DNA of 64,000 nt, from NCBI RefSeq assembly GCF_019278565.1, contig NZ_CP058988.1:4402001-4466000 (forward strand). The letters run 5' to 3'. Shown here piece by piece: positions 1-10,259 of the stretch. The translations under genes were made by a program, and so were the position numbers. Source of the DNA: Cellulophaga sp. HaHa_2_95. GTDB lineage: Bacteria > Bacteroidota > Bacteroidia > Flavobacteriales > Flavobacteriaceae. Within the stretch, counting starts at the first letter, position 1. Each line of letters begins with the position of its first letter. The notes beneath the pieces are model-generated. The model worked only from the letters and a program-made list of their open reading frames with translations. It was not told the origin of the DNA and did no database searches.

Positions 1-408
1 TTTATCTGGATTTTCAGCTTCTTTGAAAGGCCATAATTTACTTCTCATATAAAAAGTAATTACCATTAAATGCGCCGCAAAAAACACTGTAAGTTCAAAC
101 ATAATAGGAACAAACGCCGGCATATTTTCTAAATAGCTAAAACTTGGCTTACCACCAATGTCTTGTGGCCAATCTTCAATCATGATGAAATTCATCATCG
201 TGGTTGCCACTGCAAGACCAATACACCCATAGATAAAAGCTGTAATAGCTATTCTAGTTGGCGCAAGACCCATTGCTTTGTCTAGCCCGTGAACTGGGAA
301 AGGACAATAAACCTCTTCAATATGATGCTTAGCTTCTTTTACTTTCTTTACAGCGTGCATTAACACGTCATCATCTGTATAAAGTGCATGTATAACTTTA
401 GATGCCAT
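1..408 (-). CDS. actD: Alternative complex III subunit ActD (DUF3341), 3' part missing
   Basis: I translated this by hand from an ATG at 408; it is open for 136 codons to the window edge, so the C-terminus is missing. The protein begins MASKVIHALYTDDDVL and has the DUF3341 layout: a soluble N-terminal part with VYCPFPVHGLDKAMGL, then two hydrophobic segments (about residues 55-75 and 95-120) separated by a short loop. ActD is a membrane subunit of alternative complex III, which oxidises menaquinol and passes electrons towards a terminal oxidase. Only two bases separate its ATG from the actC stop codon, so the two are translationally coupled in the act operon. Identity rests on motif recall plus the actA-actB-actC context and is secure. 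Confidence 0.9.
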   Translation of the reverse strand, partial: MASKVIHALYTDDDVLMHAVKKVKEAKHHIEEVYCPFPVHGLDKAMGLAPTRIAITAFIYGCIGLAVATTMMNFIMIEDWPQDIGGKPSFSYLENMPAFVPIMFELTVFFAAHLMVITFYMRSKLWPFKEAENPDK

Positions 409-410
409 AT

Positions 411-2138
411 CTACTTATTGTTATTTAAAATCTTAGCTTGACCTGCCCAATCATCTCTCTGCGCTCTTCCTGGGAAAGAACCTGTGATTGAATCTAACAA
501 ATCATATTCTTTTTCTGTCATCTTACTCACCTGAGAAAACTTAAATATACCAATCTGGTTTAACGTTTTTTCCATTTGAGGACCAATGCCTTTAACTTCT
601 TTTAAGTCATCAGGAGTTTCTGTTGCCGGATCAAATACCCCCAAAGAACTCAACAATGAAGAGACTTGCTCTTTATCTGCCGCTATAGGCAAAGACTTAT
701 CCTCTACTATAGGTCTTTTTGATGGAACTATTTGCTTTACCTCATATAAAGGCTTCCCAGCATCACGAAGTAATTTATACTTCTCGCCCGAAGCTTTCAT
801 AATAGATTTCACCTCTGCTTGTGCAATTACTGGAAACGTTCTTGCATATAATAAGAATAATACAAAAAAGAAACCAATAGTACCAATAAAGATACCTATA
901 TCTACAAAAGTAGGAGAGAACATTGTCCAAGAAGATGGCAAATAATCACGGTGTAATGAAGTTACGATAATTACGAAACGCTCAAACCACATTCCAATGT
1001 TTACTACAATAGAGATAAAGAAAGAGAACAAGATACTGGTACGTAATTTTTTAGACCACATAAATTGTGGAGAAAACACATTACAAGTCATCATTGACCA
1101 ATAAGCCCAAGCGTAAGGTCCTGTTGCTCTATTCAAGAAAGCATATTGTTCGTATTCTACCCCTGAATACCACGCCATGAATAACTCTGTAATATAAGCA
1201 CAACCTACGATAGAACCCGTTAACATAATAACGATATTCATCAACTCAATATGTTGTAATGTAATATAGTCTTCCATATTACACACTTTTCTCATAATAA
1301 TAAGAAGTGTGTTTACCATTGCAAATCCTGAGAAAATAGCTCCTGCAACGAAATATGGAGGGAAAATTGTTGTATGCCATCCTGGAATTACCGAAGTAGC
1401 AAAATCAAAAGATACAATCGTGTGTACAGAAAGTACTAATGGCGTAGCTAAACCAGCTAATACCAATGAAACTTCCTCGAAACGTTGCCAATCTTTTGCT
1501 CTACCTGTCCAACCGAAACTTAACAAGCTGTATATTTTAACTTGGAAAGGCTTAACAGCTCTATCACGTATCATGGCAAAATCTGGCAATAAACCTGTCC
1601 ACCAAAATACAAGTGACACAGATAAGTACGTAGAAATTGCAAATACATCCCAAAGAAGTGGTGAGTTAAAGTTTACCCATAATGAACCGAATTGGTTCGG
1701 AATTGGCAAAACCCAATATGCTAACCATGGGCGACCCATGTGAATAATTGGAAATAAACCCGCCTGAACTACCGAGAAGATAGTCATTGCTTCCGCAGAA
1801 CGGTTAATTGCCATTCTCCATTTTTGACGGAATAAGAGTAGTACTGCAGAAATTAGTGTTCCTGCGTGACCAATACCAACCCACCAAACGAAGTTAGTAA
1901 TATCCCATGCCCATCCAACTGTTTTGTTTAATCCCCATGTACCAATACCAGTAGATACGGTGTAAAGAATACAACCAATACCCCAAAGGAAAGCTACTAA
2001 TGCAATAGAAAATACAATCCACCATTGCTTATTGGCTCTACCTTCGACAGGAGCTGCGATATCCACAGAAATGTCATGGTAGCTTTTATCTCCAAGTACA
2101 AGTGGTTTTCTAATAGGTGCTTCGTAATGCGACGCCAT
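411..2138 (-). CDS. actC: Alternative complex III subunit ActC (NrfD/PsrC-like quinol-binding membrane subunit) with C-terminal GIGP domain
   Basis: This is the polytopic NrfD/PsrC-type subunit that carries a quinol site in alternative complex III of the inner membrane. The 575-residue product has about ten hydrophobic segments between residues 40 and 440, with the family's conserved stretches such as WVGIGHAGTLISAVLLL and MGRPWLAYWVLPIPNQFGSL. The start ATG at 2138 follows actB closely. After the membrane core comes a charged linker and then, at about residues 510-572, a compact soluble domain with LKEVKGIGPQMEKTLNQIG and RDDWAGQAK. That domain resembles the GIGP/helix-hairpin-helix-like extensions known from NuoE-type complex I subunits and from Bacteroidetes ribosomal protein S2; I do not recall it as a standard part of ActC. 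The membrane-subunit identity is secure, the role of the extension unknown. Confidence 0.93.
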   Translation of the reverse strand: MASHYEAPIRKPLVLGDKSYHDISVDIAAPVEGRANKQWWIVFSIALVAFLWGIGCILYTVSTGIGTWGLNKTVGWAWDITNFVWWVGIGHAGTLISAVLLLFRQKWRMAINRSAEAMTIFSVVQAGLFPIIHMGRPWLAYWVLPIPNQFGSLWVNFNSPLLWDVFAISTYLSVSLVFWWTGLLPDFAMIRDRAVKPFQVKIYSLLSFGWTGRAKDWQRFEEVSLVLAGLATPLVLSVHTIVSFDFATSVIPGWHTTIFPPYFVAGAIFSGFAMVNTLLIIMRKVCNMEDYITLQHIELMNIVIMLTGSIVGCAYITELFMAWYSGVEYEQYAFLNRATGPYAWAYWSMMTCNVFSPQFMWSKKLRTSILFSFFISIVVNIGMWFERFVIIVTSLHRDYLPSSWTMFSPTFVDIGIFIGTIGFFFVLFLLYARTFPVIAQAEVKSIMKASGEKYKLLRDAGKPLYEVKQIVPSKRPIVEDKSLPIAADKEQVSSLLSSLGVFDPATETPDDLKEVKGIGPQMEKTLNQIGIFKFSQVSKMTEKEYDLLDSITGSFPGRAQRDDWAGQAKILNNNK

Positions 2139-2175
2139 ATTTTATATTATAGTTACGTTGATCTTATATTTACTT

Positions 2176-5100
2176 TTATGCTTCTTCTGTATTCCTAACC
2201 TTAACATGATAGAAAACATTAGGTTTTGTACCCACATGCTCTAATAAGTGATACATACGATTGCTTTCTTTCAACTCAGCAATCTCACTTCCCTTATCAT
2301 TAATATCACCAAAGACCATTGCACCACTACTACATGCAGCAGAACAAGCTGTTTGGAACTCACCATCCTTAACCACTCTACCATCTCTTTTAGCATCAAG
2401 AATAGTTTTCTGTGTTTTTTGCATACACATAGAACATTTCTCCATAACCCCTCTAGAACGTACAGTAACATCTGGATTGATAACCATTTTACCTAAATCA
2501 TTATTCATGTGATAATCAAACTCGTCATTATTATTATATAAGAACCAGTTAAATCTACGCACTTTATAAGGACAGTTGTTTGCACAATATCTTGTACCTA
2601 CACAACGGTTATAAGCCATATGGTTTTGACCTTGACGACCATGTGATGTTGCAGCAACAGGACAAACAGTCTCACAAGGAGCATGATTACAATGTTGACA
2701 CATTACAGGCTGGAAAGCAACTTGCGGATTAGAAGAAGGATCTTCTAACTCACCAAAACCACCCAATGAACCTTTATCACCAGTTAAGCCATCAAATTCA
2801 TCTTTCTTAACATTATCACCTTCAAAAGTATCTTCAGAAGAATAGTACCTATCAATACGCAACCAATGCATATCTCTTGATAAACGAACTTCATTCTTAC
2901 CTACAACTGGCACGTTATTTTCTGCATGACATGCAATTACACATGAACCACAACCCGTACATGCATTTAAATCAATAGATAAATTAAAATGATGACCGAT
3001 TGAACGATCAAAACTATCCCATAAATCTACCGATGTAGCGGCAACCTCTTGGTGATCTAAAGAAACAACTGGCTGAACATTCCACTCAGCAGCATCTTTA
3101 GTATTAAATATCTCTAAGGTTGTTTCTTTAATAATATCACCTCTACCCATTAGTGTTTTATGTAACTGCACACAAGCAAACTCATGATTACCAGCTACCT
3201 TTTCAATACTAATAGATTGAATATTAGAAAAACCTTTATATAATGCATAGGCATTTACACCCGTTTGCATTTCCTCTTTTAAACCTTCTTTTTTACCGTA
3301 ACCGAAAGACAAACCAACAGAACCAAGTGCCTGACCTGGCTGAATGATTACCGGCACGTTACTAACAGAAACTCCGTCTACCGTAATTTTAGCATAACTA
3401 CCGTCTAGACCACCATTTGCAACATTCTCATTTACAAATCCTAATTTTTCCGCATCAGCTTTAGAAACCGTTACATAGTTATCCCAAGATACACGTGTAA
3501 TTGGATCCGGAAACTCTTGCAACCATGGGTTGTTCGCCATTTGACCATCACCCATACCCGTCTTAGGATACATCACCATTTCCATTCCCGAAGTATCAGC
3601 AGAAGCTAAGCTTCTTAAGGCTGATGCCAAAGGAACAGTCTCTACCTGTACAACTTCCTCTTCCGCTACAGGAGCTTCCATTGCAAGAACGGGAGCAGCA
3701 ACGCTCTCTACCAACTCTTCAACTACAGAAGACTTAGCACCTACATAAAAACCATCGTGTAATGCTTGATTCCAATCACTAGAACCTAATACAGACGAAG
3801 TCCACGTTTGTTTAATATAATCATAATACGCTTGATCACTACCCATCCAAGTTAATAGAGAAGATTGGAATTGACGCGTATCAAATAATTCTTTTATTGC
3901 AGGTTGAACCAATCCGTAATGTCCTTTTTTCATTTGAACATCACCCCACGATTCTAAATAATGAGGAGCAGCAGCAACATAATTTACGTTAGCCGTAGTT
4001 TCATTATTCGTAACTGAAAAACTTAAGGATAAATCTACATTCTTAAGTCCCTCTACAAAATCAGATGAATTTGGCAATGAATACACAGGGTTCACACCAT
4101 CCATGATTAAGGCACCTACTCTCCCAGCTTTCATTTCTGAAATAAGAGCATTTACTGCTGTCACATTACCTTGACGAACATACTTAGGAGCCGCCGCATC
4201 AAAAGCAACACTACCTAGCATTTCATTTATAGCCAAAACAACAGCTTGAGCATTTTCATCATCCAAACCAGTTACCACAACTGCTTTGGATCTTGATTTA
4301 TTTATTTGAGCTACCGCTAAATCCAAGGCTTTATTTACACTATCACTAACCTCTCCACCAACAGATGAATTATTTAGCTTAGCATATAATTTAGCCAAAG
4401 CAATTTTCTGCTGACTAGGCTTTAACGCTATTCTATTATCCGCATTTGCTCCAGCAAGAGACATATTAGACTCAAACTGAATATGCTTAGACATTTTACC
4501 TTTTTGAGGAACTCTTCCTTTTGAGTAGCCACTATCATAGCCACCACCTTGCCAATCTCCTAAGATATCAGCACCGAAAGAAACAATCACTTCCGCTTTA
4601 GAAAAATCGTAATCCGCCAAAGCTCTTTCACCATACTTTGCCTGAAAAGCATTTAAAGCAGCCTCCTCAGAAATTGCATCATACGTTACATGATTCACAT
4701 TTCCGTAAGCTTCCTTAAACTCGCCAACTAGTTTAGAGGTAGACGGACTTGCATACGTCTGCGTCAATAAAGCAATTTGCTTTCCTGAATTCTTTAATGA
4801 ATTCAATTTACTTTTTACAGCAGCATCTAAATCTCCCCAACTAACAGCTTCACCATTAGCTAAAGGACCCTGAAGACGCGTACTATCATACAAATTTAAA
4901 ACCGATGCATTAACACGTGCATTTGCACTACCGTTAACAGCCGCATCTGAATTATTATGTATCGAAATAGGACGACCCTCTCTTGTTCTTACTAAAACAC
5001 TAGCAAAATCAAAACCATTAGCAATAGTTGTTGCGTAATGATTAGCTACACCAGGAATTATACTTTCCGGTTGCACTACATAAGGAATAGACTTAACAAC

Positions 5101-5322
5101 TGGTCCCTCACACGCTGCTAAAGTAGCAGCTGCGGTACTAAAACCAACATATTTCAAGAAATCCCTTCTGTTTGTTGATGAAGAAGCTAAATTATCTTTA
5201 TCTCCTAAAAATTCATCAACAGGAATATCCTGAACAAACTCATTATGTCTTAGCGTCTCAACAATGGAATCGTTAGGATTTAACTCCGCTTCGCTTTTCC
5301 AATATTTTTTGTTTGATGCCAT
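2176..5322 (-). CDS. actB: Alternative complex III subunit ActB (molybdopterin-oxidoreductase-like plus iron-sulfur domain)
   Basis: ActB is the periplasmic iron-sulfur subunit of alternative complex III and carries electrons from quinol towards the haem subunits. The 1048-residue product has an offset twin-arginine signal at about residues 52-70 (NRRDFLKYVGFS), typical of the family's TAT-variant leader. A molybdopterin-oxidoreductase-like domain follows (about 75-700); family members do not bind the cofactor. The ferredoxin-like part (about 770-1030) has four cysteine groups: CTGCGSCVIAC, CQHCNHAPCETVC, CVGTRYCANNC and CSMC...CSAAC. These would hold three [4Fe-4S] clusters and one [3Fe-4S] cluster as in known ActB proteins; the cluster assignment is by family knowledge. 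The gene lies 37 bases upstream of actC and 39 bases downstream of actA, consistent with one transcript. Confidence 0.95.
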   Translation of the reverse strand: MASNKKYWKSEAELNPNDSIVETLRHNEFVQDIPVDEFLGDKDNLASSSTNRRDFLKYVGFSTAAATLAACEGPVVKSIPYVVQPESIIPGVANHYATTIANGFDFASVLVRTREGRPISIHNNSDAAVNGSANARVNASVLNLYDSTRLQGPLANGEAVSWGDLDAAVKSKLNSLKNSGKQIALLTQTYASPSTSKLVGEFKEAYGNVNHVTYDAISEEAALNAFQAKYGERALADYDFSKAEVIVSFGADILGDWQGGGYDSGYSKGRVPQKGKMSKHIQFESNMSLAGANADNRIALKPSQQKIALAKLYAKLNNSSVGGEVSDSVNKALDLAVAQINKSRSKAVVVTGLDDENAQAVVLAINEMLGSVAFDAAAPKYVRQGNVTAVNALISEMKAGRVGALIMDGVNPVYSLPNSSDFVEGLKNVDLSLSFSVTNNETTANVNYVAAAPHYLESWGDVQMKKGHYGLVQPAIKELFDTRQFQSSLLTWMGSDQAYYDYIKQTWTSSVLGSSDWNQALHDGFYVGAKSSVVEELVESVAAPVLAMEAPVAEEEVVQVETVPLASALRSLASADTSGMEMVMYPKTGMGDGQMANNPWLQEFPDPITRVSWDNYVTVSKADAEKLGFVNENVANGGLDGSYAKITVDGVSVSNVPVIIQPGQALGSVGLSFGYGKKEGLKEEMQTGVNAYALYKGFSNIQSISIEKVAGNHEFACVQLHKTLMGRGDIIKETTLEIFNTKDAAEWNVQPVVSLDHQEVAATSVDLWDSFDRSIGHHFNLSIDLNACTGCGSCVIACHAENNVPVVGKNEVRLSRDMHWLRIDRYYSSEDTFEGDNVKKDEFDGLTGDKGSLGGFGELEDPSSNPQVAFQPVMCQHCNHAPCETVCPVAATSHGRQGQNHMAYNRCVGTRYCANNCPYKVRRFNWFLYNNNDEFDYHMNNDLGKMVINPDVTVRSRGVMEKCSMCMQKTQKTILDAKRDGRVVKDGEFQTACSAACSSGAMVFGDINDKGSEIAELKESNRMYHLLEHVGTKPNVFYHVKVRNTEEA

Positions 5323-5361
5323 ACGTATATCTGTGAAATTATCTCTTCTTGTTAAAACCTA

Positions 5362-6696
5362 TTAATAGTGACATTTACCACATTCCAATCCACCCATTTG
5401 AGCAGCTGTAAGTGACTCTACACCATATTTTTTCGAAAGCTCCGCATGAATCTTATCATAATATTCATTCCCTTCAACTTTCACGTTTGTCTCTCTGTGA
5501 CAATTAATACACCAACCCATTGTTAATGGAGAGAATTGTTGCATAATTTCCATTTCCTCTACTGGCCCATGACATGTCTGACATTCTATACCAGCAACAG
5601 AAACGTGCTGAGAGTGATTAAAGTAAGCAAAGTCTGGTAAATTATGAATTCTCACCCATTCCACAGGCTTACTCTCTCCTGTATAGCTTTGGTTTTCTTC
5701 ATCCCAACCAACAGCTTTATATAACTTCTTTATCTCTCCAGTGTAAAACTCATTTGTATACCCATTAGCTAAATCTTCCGAAGAAGGCCCTTCCGGATTA
5801 CCCGTATACTCTGAGATTGATTTATGACAGTTCATACACACATTCAACGAAGGAATCCCTGAATGCTTAGACACTCTAGCAGAAGAGTGACAATACTTAC
5901 ATTCTATCTTATTATCACCAGCATGTACCTTGTGTGAATAATGTATCGGCTGAACAGGAGCATACCCTTGATCAACCCCAACTTGCATCATCCAACCATA
6001 AGCGAAGTAAGCCCCACCCAATAGCAACATAATTACAGACACCAATACTAAAAATTGATTCTGAGCAAATGCTTTCCAAATCGGCGTTCTCTTTTCAGAA
6101 CTATCTTGCTCTAAAACCACTCCATTAGCTTCCGCAATTCTTCGCAATGTCTTGTTCACCATGAACAACATCATTACCAATAAACCAAAAACCAGAACAA
6201 GAGCCCCGAGAATTATCTCATTAGATAAACCACCCGACTGATTAGACTCTCCACCAGCAGCTACAGCAGCTGTTTGAACAGGAGCAGCAGGAGGCGGTGC
6301 AGCAGTATACGCTAATATATTATCAATATCCGCATTAGACAATGTAGGGAAAGCTGTCATAGCAGCCTTGTTATACTCATTGTAAAGCTTATTTGCATAA
6401 GCATCACCAGAAGCTATAACACCAGAGCTATTTTTGATCCAAGCATAAATCCAATCTTTACCCAAACCTTCTTCAGACAAACGCTCTTCAACATTTGCTA
6501 ACGCTGGCCCTGTCATCTTCTTATTCAAGGCATGACATGCAGCACAGTTTTGATTAAATAAAGATTTACCCTTAGCAGCATCACCAGCAGACGCAGTTTC
6601 GTCTTGCGAAAATAGGCTTGTAGAAAACAAAAGCCCAATTAATAAACTGACACCTAAAACTTTAGAAAATTGATTGCGGTACGTAACCTTTTTCAT
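5362..6696 (-). CDS. actA: Alternative complex III subunit ActA, multihaem cytochrome c with an extra N-terminal monohaem domain
   Basis: This is the first gene of the act operon. The 444-residue product has a signal peptide (about 1-30, ending LFSQ), a class-I-like monohaem cytochrome c domain with CAACH at about residue 54, and an alanine/proline linker. Two membrane segments follow (about 155-180 and 210-232), then a pentahaem domain with CKYCH, CMNCH, CQTCH, CINCH and a final CGKCH two residues before the end. Six CXXCH motifs are thus visible, one more than the five of classical ActA. The monohaem part could stand in for, or add to, the separate monohaem subunit ActE, which would lie beyond the window. 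The start ATG at 6696 is followed directly by a KK-rich signal peptide, supporting it. Confidence 0.93.
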   Translation of the reverse strand: MKKVTYRNQFSKVLGVSLLIGLLFSTSLFSQDETASAGDAAKGKSLFNQNCAACHALNKKMTGPALANVEERLSEEGLGKDWIYAWIKNSSGVIASGDAYANKLYNEYNKAAMTAFPTLSNADIDNILAYTAAPPPAAPVQTAAVAAGGESNQSGGLSNEIILGALVLVFGLLVMMLFMVNKTLRRIAEANGVVLEQDSSEKRTPIWKAFAQNQFLVLVSVIMLLLGGAYFAYGWMMQVGVDQGYAPVQPIHYSHKVHAGDNKIECKYCHSSARVSKHSGIPSLNVCMNCHKSISEYTGNPEGPSSEDLANGYTNEFYTGEIKKLYKAVGWDEENQSYTGESKPVEWVRIHNLPDFAYFNHSQHVSVAGIECQTCHGPVEEMEIMQQFSPLTMGWCINCHRETNVKVEGNEYYDKIHAELSKKYGVESLTAAQMGGLECGKCHY

Positions 6697-6754
6697 ATTA
6701 AAATTATTTCTTTCAAGATTTTGGCATGATTATTACAACAACCATTTACTGTAA

Positions 6755-6783
6755 CAAATATACACCTCAAAATCGAATGCAAA
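6755..6783 (-). promoter_or_regulatory. Putative Bacteroidetes promoter of the act operon
   Basis: On the minus strand the -7 element reads TATATTTG (6755-6762), an exact match to the Bacteroidetes TAnnTTTG consensus, with a TTTG at 6780-6783 and a 17-base spacer, two shorter than ideal. It lies 59 bases upstream of the actA ATG. Consensus match only; no start-site data. Confidence 0.5.
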
Positions 6784-6886
6784 AATACGACATAGACTTT
6801 ATTTGCGAAATGTTAAGTTATTTATAATTTACAATTTATACTAATTCTAAATAAAAAGACAGCGCCTAGACTACGCTTTAAAAAAT

Positions 6887-6894
6887 TACTTTTG
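6887..6894 (+). promoter_or_regulatory. Putative -7 promoter element for the SPOR-domain gene
   Basis: TACTTTTG on the plus strand matches the Bacteroidetes TAnnTTTG box and is 32 bases before the ATG at 6927. I see no convincing TTTG at the right distance upstream, so this is a weak call. Confidence 0.4.
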
Positions 6895-6926
6895 CAACAC
6901 AACAACAAAACATTTAAAATAGAAGA

Positions 6927-7286
6927 ATGAAAAACATATATTACAGCGCTATATTCCTTCTATGCGCATCCTACACACAAGCACAAGAAGGGAGCATAAA
7001 CATTAATCAGGATGGCAACATTCAAAAACTGTTGGATATCTATAAAAGCACCGAAGAAGATTCTGATGATTTTCAGATTCAAATCTACAATGGAAGCTTA
7101 TCCGGAGCCAACAGCAAAAAATCAAATTTAGATTCAGACTTTCCGGATTGGAAGACAAAAATTGATCACGTAGATACCGATTACAGAGTACGTATTAAAG
7201 ACATTAAAACAGCTTTAGAAGCAGAGCGCAAATATCTTGAGGTAAGAAAAAAATATCCGGGCGCCATAATTATTACTCCAAAATAA
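6927..7286 (+). CDS. Small secreted SPOR-domain protein
   Basis: The 119-residue product has a signal peptide (MKNIYYSAIFLLCASYTQAQ, cleavage after AQA or TQAQ) followed by a single short domain that ends close to the C-terminus. The stretch DTDYRVRIKDIKTALEAE and the ending KKYPGAIIITPK fit the SPOR fold, which binds glycan strands of peptidoglycan stripped of stem peptides, often at division sites. A periplasmic location follows from the signal peptide. It is divergent from the act operon and convergent with infB, sharing a bidirectional terminator with the latter. The SPOR assignment rests on the short-motif pattern; the exact role (cell wall sensing or septum binding) is inferred. Confidence 0.8.
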   Translation: MKNIYYSAIFLLCASYTQAQEGSININQDGNIQKLLDIYKSTEEDSDDFQIQIYNGSLSGANSKKSNLDSDFPDWKTKIDHVDTDYRVRIKDIKTALEAERKYLEVRKKYPGAIIITPK

Positions 7287-7312
7287 TCTCCACACCCAAA
7301 CAGTATACAAAC

Positions 7313-7338
7313 AAAAAAAGACCCTAATGGGTCTTTTT
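7313..7338. terminator. Bidirectional terminator between the SPOR gene and infB
   Basis: A-run, AAAGACCC, loop TAAT, GGGTCTTT, T-run. The structure has U-tracts in both transcripts and sits between the converging stop codons. Confidence 0.85.
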
Positions 7339-7359
7339 TTATTTCAATAGTATAAACTT

Positions 7360-10215
7360 TTATTTAAGTTTTTTCTTCACTGCTACTTCCTGGAATCCTT
7401 CCACGATATCCAGCTCTCTAATATCATTGTAGTTCTTAATCTGTAGACCACAATCATATCCTTTAGCAACCTCCTTAACATCATCCTTGAATCGCTTCAG
7501 AGAAGTTAACTCTCCTGTAAATACAACCACACCATCACGGATTAGACGTATTCCTGCACTTCTAAGAATCTTACCGCTAGTTACCATACAACCTGCAATA
7601 GTACCAACCTTAGAAATCTTGAATGTTTCTCTAATTTCTGCAGTACCTGTAATTTCTTCCTTCATCTCTGGAGAAAGCATACCTTCCATTGCATCTTTCA
7701 AGTCATTAATAGCATCATAGATAATAGAGTACATTCTGATATCTATCTCTTCATTATCTGCTATTGTACGCGCATTACCCATTGGCCTAACATTAAACCC
7801 AATAATAACCGCATCAGAAGCCGAAGCTAACAACACATCAGACTCTGTAATAGGACCAACAGCTTTATGTATAATATTAACCTGAATCTCAGCTGTAGAT
7901 AGTTTCTGGAATGAATCCGTCAACGCTTCTACAGAACCATCAACATCACCCTTAAGAATTATATTCAATTCTTTAAAGTCTCCAAGAGCAATACGCCTAC
8001 CAATTTCATCCAATGTAATATGACGTTGCGTTCTAACAGATTGCTCACGTAATAACTGACCACGCTTAGCTGCAATTTGCTTCGCTTCACGCTCATCTTC
8101 CAATACATTGAATTTATCACCCGCTTGAGGAGCCCCATCTAGACCTAAAATAGATATAGGTGTAGAAGGACCAGCATTTTTAATGCTATTTCCTCGCTCA
8201 TCATGCATTGCTTTAATCTTACCACTACAAGTACCCGCAAGAACGTAATCTCCAATTTTTAAAGATCCAGCCTGAACCAAAACTGTAGAAACATATCCTC
8301 TACCCTTATCCAAAAAGGCTTCAACCACTGTACCTGTAGCTAATTTATCAGGATTAGCTTTTAACTCTAATAACTCAGCTTCTAGTAATACTTTTTCTAA
8401 CAACTCTTTAACCCCTTGACCTGTTTTTGCAGAGATATCATGAGACTGTATTTTACCACCCCAATCCTCTACCAATAGATTCATCTGAGCAAGACCGTCT
8501 TTAATTTTCTCAACATTAGCCGTAGGCTTATCTACTTTATTTATTGCAAAAACAATTGGAACACCAGCTGCCTGAGCATGACTAATAGCTTCTTTTGTTT
8601 GAGGCATGATATCATCATCTGCCGCCACCACAATAATAGCAATATCTGTAACTTGAGCACCACGTGCACGCATCGCCGTAAAGGCTTCGTGACCTGGTGT
8701 ATCTAAGAAAGCCATTTTCTGACCACTCTCTAAGGTTACACCATAAGCTCCAATATGCTGTGTAATACCACCACTTTCACCAGCGATAACATTTTCTTTA
8801 CGGATATAATCCAATAAAGATGTTTTACCGTGATCTACGTGACCCATTACCGTTACAATTGGCGCTCTTTCTTGTAAATCTTCAGGAGCATCAACTTTTT
8901 CTTCTATCGCTTCTTCAATTTCAGCTGAAACAAATTCAACTTCGTATCCGAACTCATCCGCAACAATAGACAATGTTTCTGCATCTAAACGCTGATTCAT
9001 CGTTACCATTATTCCTAATGACATACAAGCAGAAATAATTTGAGTTGTAGAAACATCCATCATCGTTGCTACTTCGTTTGCCGTAACAAACTCTGTAACT
9101 TTCAAGATTTTACTTTCTGCTTCTTGCTTCTCAAGATCTTTTTCTGTCTGTTGACGGTGTTGATCTCTTTTATCTCTTCTATATTTAGCGCCTTTTCCTT
9201 TTTTAGATTTCCCCTGAAGTTTTTCTAGGGTTTCTCTAACCTGCTTTTGAACATCCTCTTCAGTAGGCTCAACTTTAGCAACAGGATTAAAACGCTGTAC
9301 AGGACCTCTTCTATTCCCTGGACCACTACCTGGAGGCCTATTAGGACGATTACCTGTATTTGATTGACCAGAGCCAGTCGTATTATTACTTACAATTCTT
9401 CTACGACGCTTCTTTTTATCCGCAGCATCGTTTCCTTTAGGAGCTTCTTTTTTCTTCTTAGGCTTTTCAAACTTAGAAAGATCAATTTTAGCACCTGTGA
9501 TTTTAGGACCGGTAAGTTTTTTGTATTGTGTCGTAATCGTCTCAGACTCCGTTGTTTTCTCCTCTTCTTTAGGAGCAACAACCTCTTTAGGCTTAGCTTC
9601 TTCCTTTTTAACTTCAGCTTTTACTACCGGAGTTGGAGCTGGAGTTACCGCCTTAGGCGCTTTAACTTCCTGCTTAGGTTTATGCTTAGGCGCTAAGTCA
9701 ATTTTATCAACCACCTTAAATTTAGGTCTATCAGATGCCGAAGCTTTAACCACTTCTGGCTCTTTTTTAGCCTCTACCACAGGAGCTTTTTCCACCGGTT
9801 TTTCAACAGGCTTCTCTACCTCTTTTGGTTTTTCTTCTTCCTGCTTTTTGTTGTCCAAATCTATTTTTCCAACAGTTTTAGGACCAGATAATTCAGCTTT
9901 ACCTCTAATTACCTGCTCAGCAGCGGCTCTTTTTTCTCTTTCGACTCTTCTATCTTCTTGCTCTTGTTCTAGCTGTTGACGAATTGCTTCTTTTTCTTTC
10001 CGCTTTTCTTCTCCAACTTCCTTAGATGCAACTTTTTTGCTCATGTCCGTTTGGAACTCATCCAAAAGAACTTGATACACCTCATTAGAAATTTTAGTGG
10101 TAGGCCTTGCGTCCACATCGTGACCTTTGGAACCCAAAAAATCTACCGCCCTGTCGAGTGAAATGTTTAGTTCCCTTAGGACTTTATTAAGTCTTATTGT
10201 TGCATTATCTGCCAT
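7360..10215 (-). CDS. infB: Translation initiation factor IF-2
   Basis: IF-2 is the GTPase that places initiator tRNA on the 30S subunit and promotes subunit joining. The 951-residue product begins with an IF2 N-terminal domain (about 1-55, [18 protein letters not shown]). A long charged Lys/Glu/Pro/Ala-rich region (about 60-340) follows, then a second IF2N-like region, and then the GTPase domain from about residue 450. The GTPase motifs are GHVDHGKTS (G1), DTPGHE (G3), NKVD (G4) and SAKTGQG (G5). Domains II-IV finish the protein with the conserved [13 protein letters not shown] region. The long low-complexity linker explains the length. The gene is last in rimP-nusA-infB, 44 bases after nusA. 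Start ATG at 10215. Confidence 0.98.
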   Translation of the reverse strand: MADNATIRLNKVLRELNISLDRAVDFLGSKGHDVDARPTTKISNEVYQVLLDEFQTDMSKKVASKEVGEEKRKEKEAIRQQLEQEQEDRRVEREKRAAAEQVIRGKAELSGPKTVGKIDLDNKKQEEEKPKEVEKPVEKPVEKAPVVEAKKEPEVVKASASDRPKFKVVDKIDLAPKHKPKQEVKAPKAVTPAPTPVVKAEVKKEEAKPKEVVAPKEEEKTTESETITTQYKKLTGPKITGAKIDLSKFEKPKKKKEAPKGNDAADKKKRRRRIVSNNTTGSGQSNTGNRPNRPPGSGPGNRRGPVQRFNPVAKVEPTEEDVQKQVRETLEKLQGKSKKGKGAKYRRDKRDQHRQQTEKDLEKQEAESKILKVTEFVTANEVATMMDVSTTQIISACMSLGIMVTMNQRLDAETLSIVADEFGYEVEFVSAEIEEAIEEKVDAPEDLQERAPIVTVMGHVDHGKTSLLDYIRKENVIAGESGGITQHIGAYGVTLESGQKMAFLDTPGHEAFTAMRARGAQVTDIAIIVVAADDDIMPQTKEAISHAQAAGVPIVFAINKVDKPTANVEKIKDGLAQMNLLVEDWGGKIQSHDISAKTGQGVKELLEKVLLEAELLELKANPDKLATGTVVEAFLDKGRGYVSTVLVQAGSLKIGDYVLAGTCSGKIKAMHDERGNSIKNAGPSTPISILGLDGAPQAGDKFNVLEDEREAKQIAAKRGQLLREQSVRTQRHITLDEIGRRIALGDFKELNIILKGDVDGSVEALTDSFQKLSTAEIQVNIIHKAVGPITESDVLLASASDAVIIGFNVRPMGNARTIADNEEIDIRMYSIIYDAINDLKDAMEGMLSPEMKEEITGTAEIRETFKISKVGTIAGCMVTSGKILRSAGIRLIRDGVVVFTGELTSLKRFKDDVKEVAKGYDCGLQIKNYNDIRELDIVEGFQEVAVKKKLK

Positions 10216-10259
10216 AAATACTTGTTACTATACTTATAAATTTCTTGCTAATATATAGC

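Noticed and set aside
9364..9979. Long open frames on the plus strand opposite infB
   Set aside because: They arise from the Lys/Glu/Ala/Pro low-complexity linker of IF-2; their products are Ser/Phe/Leu/Thr-rich shadows without motifs.
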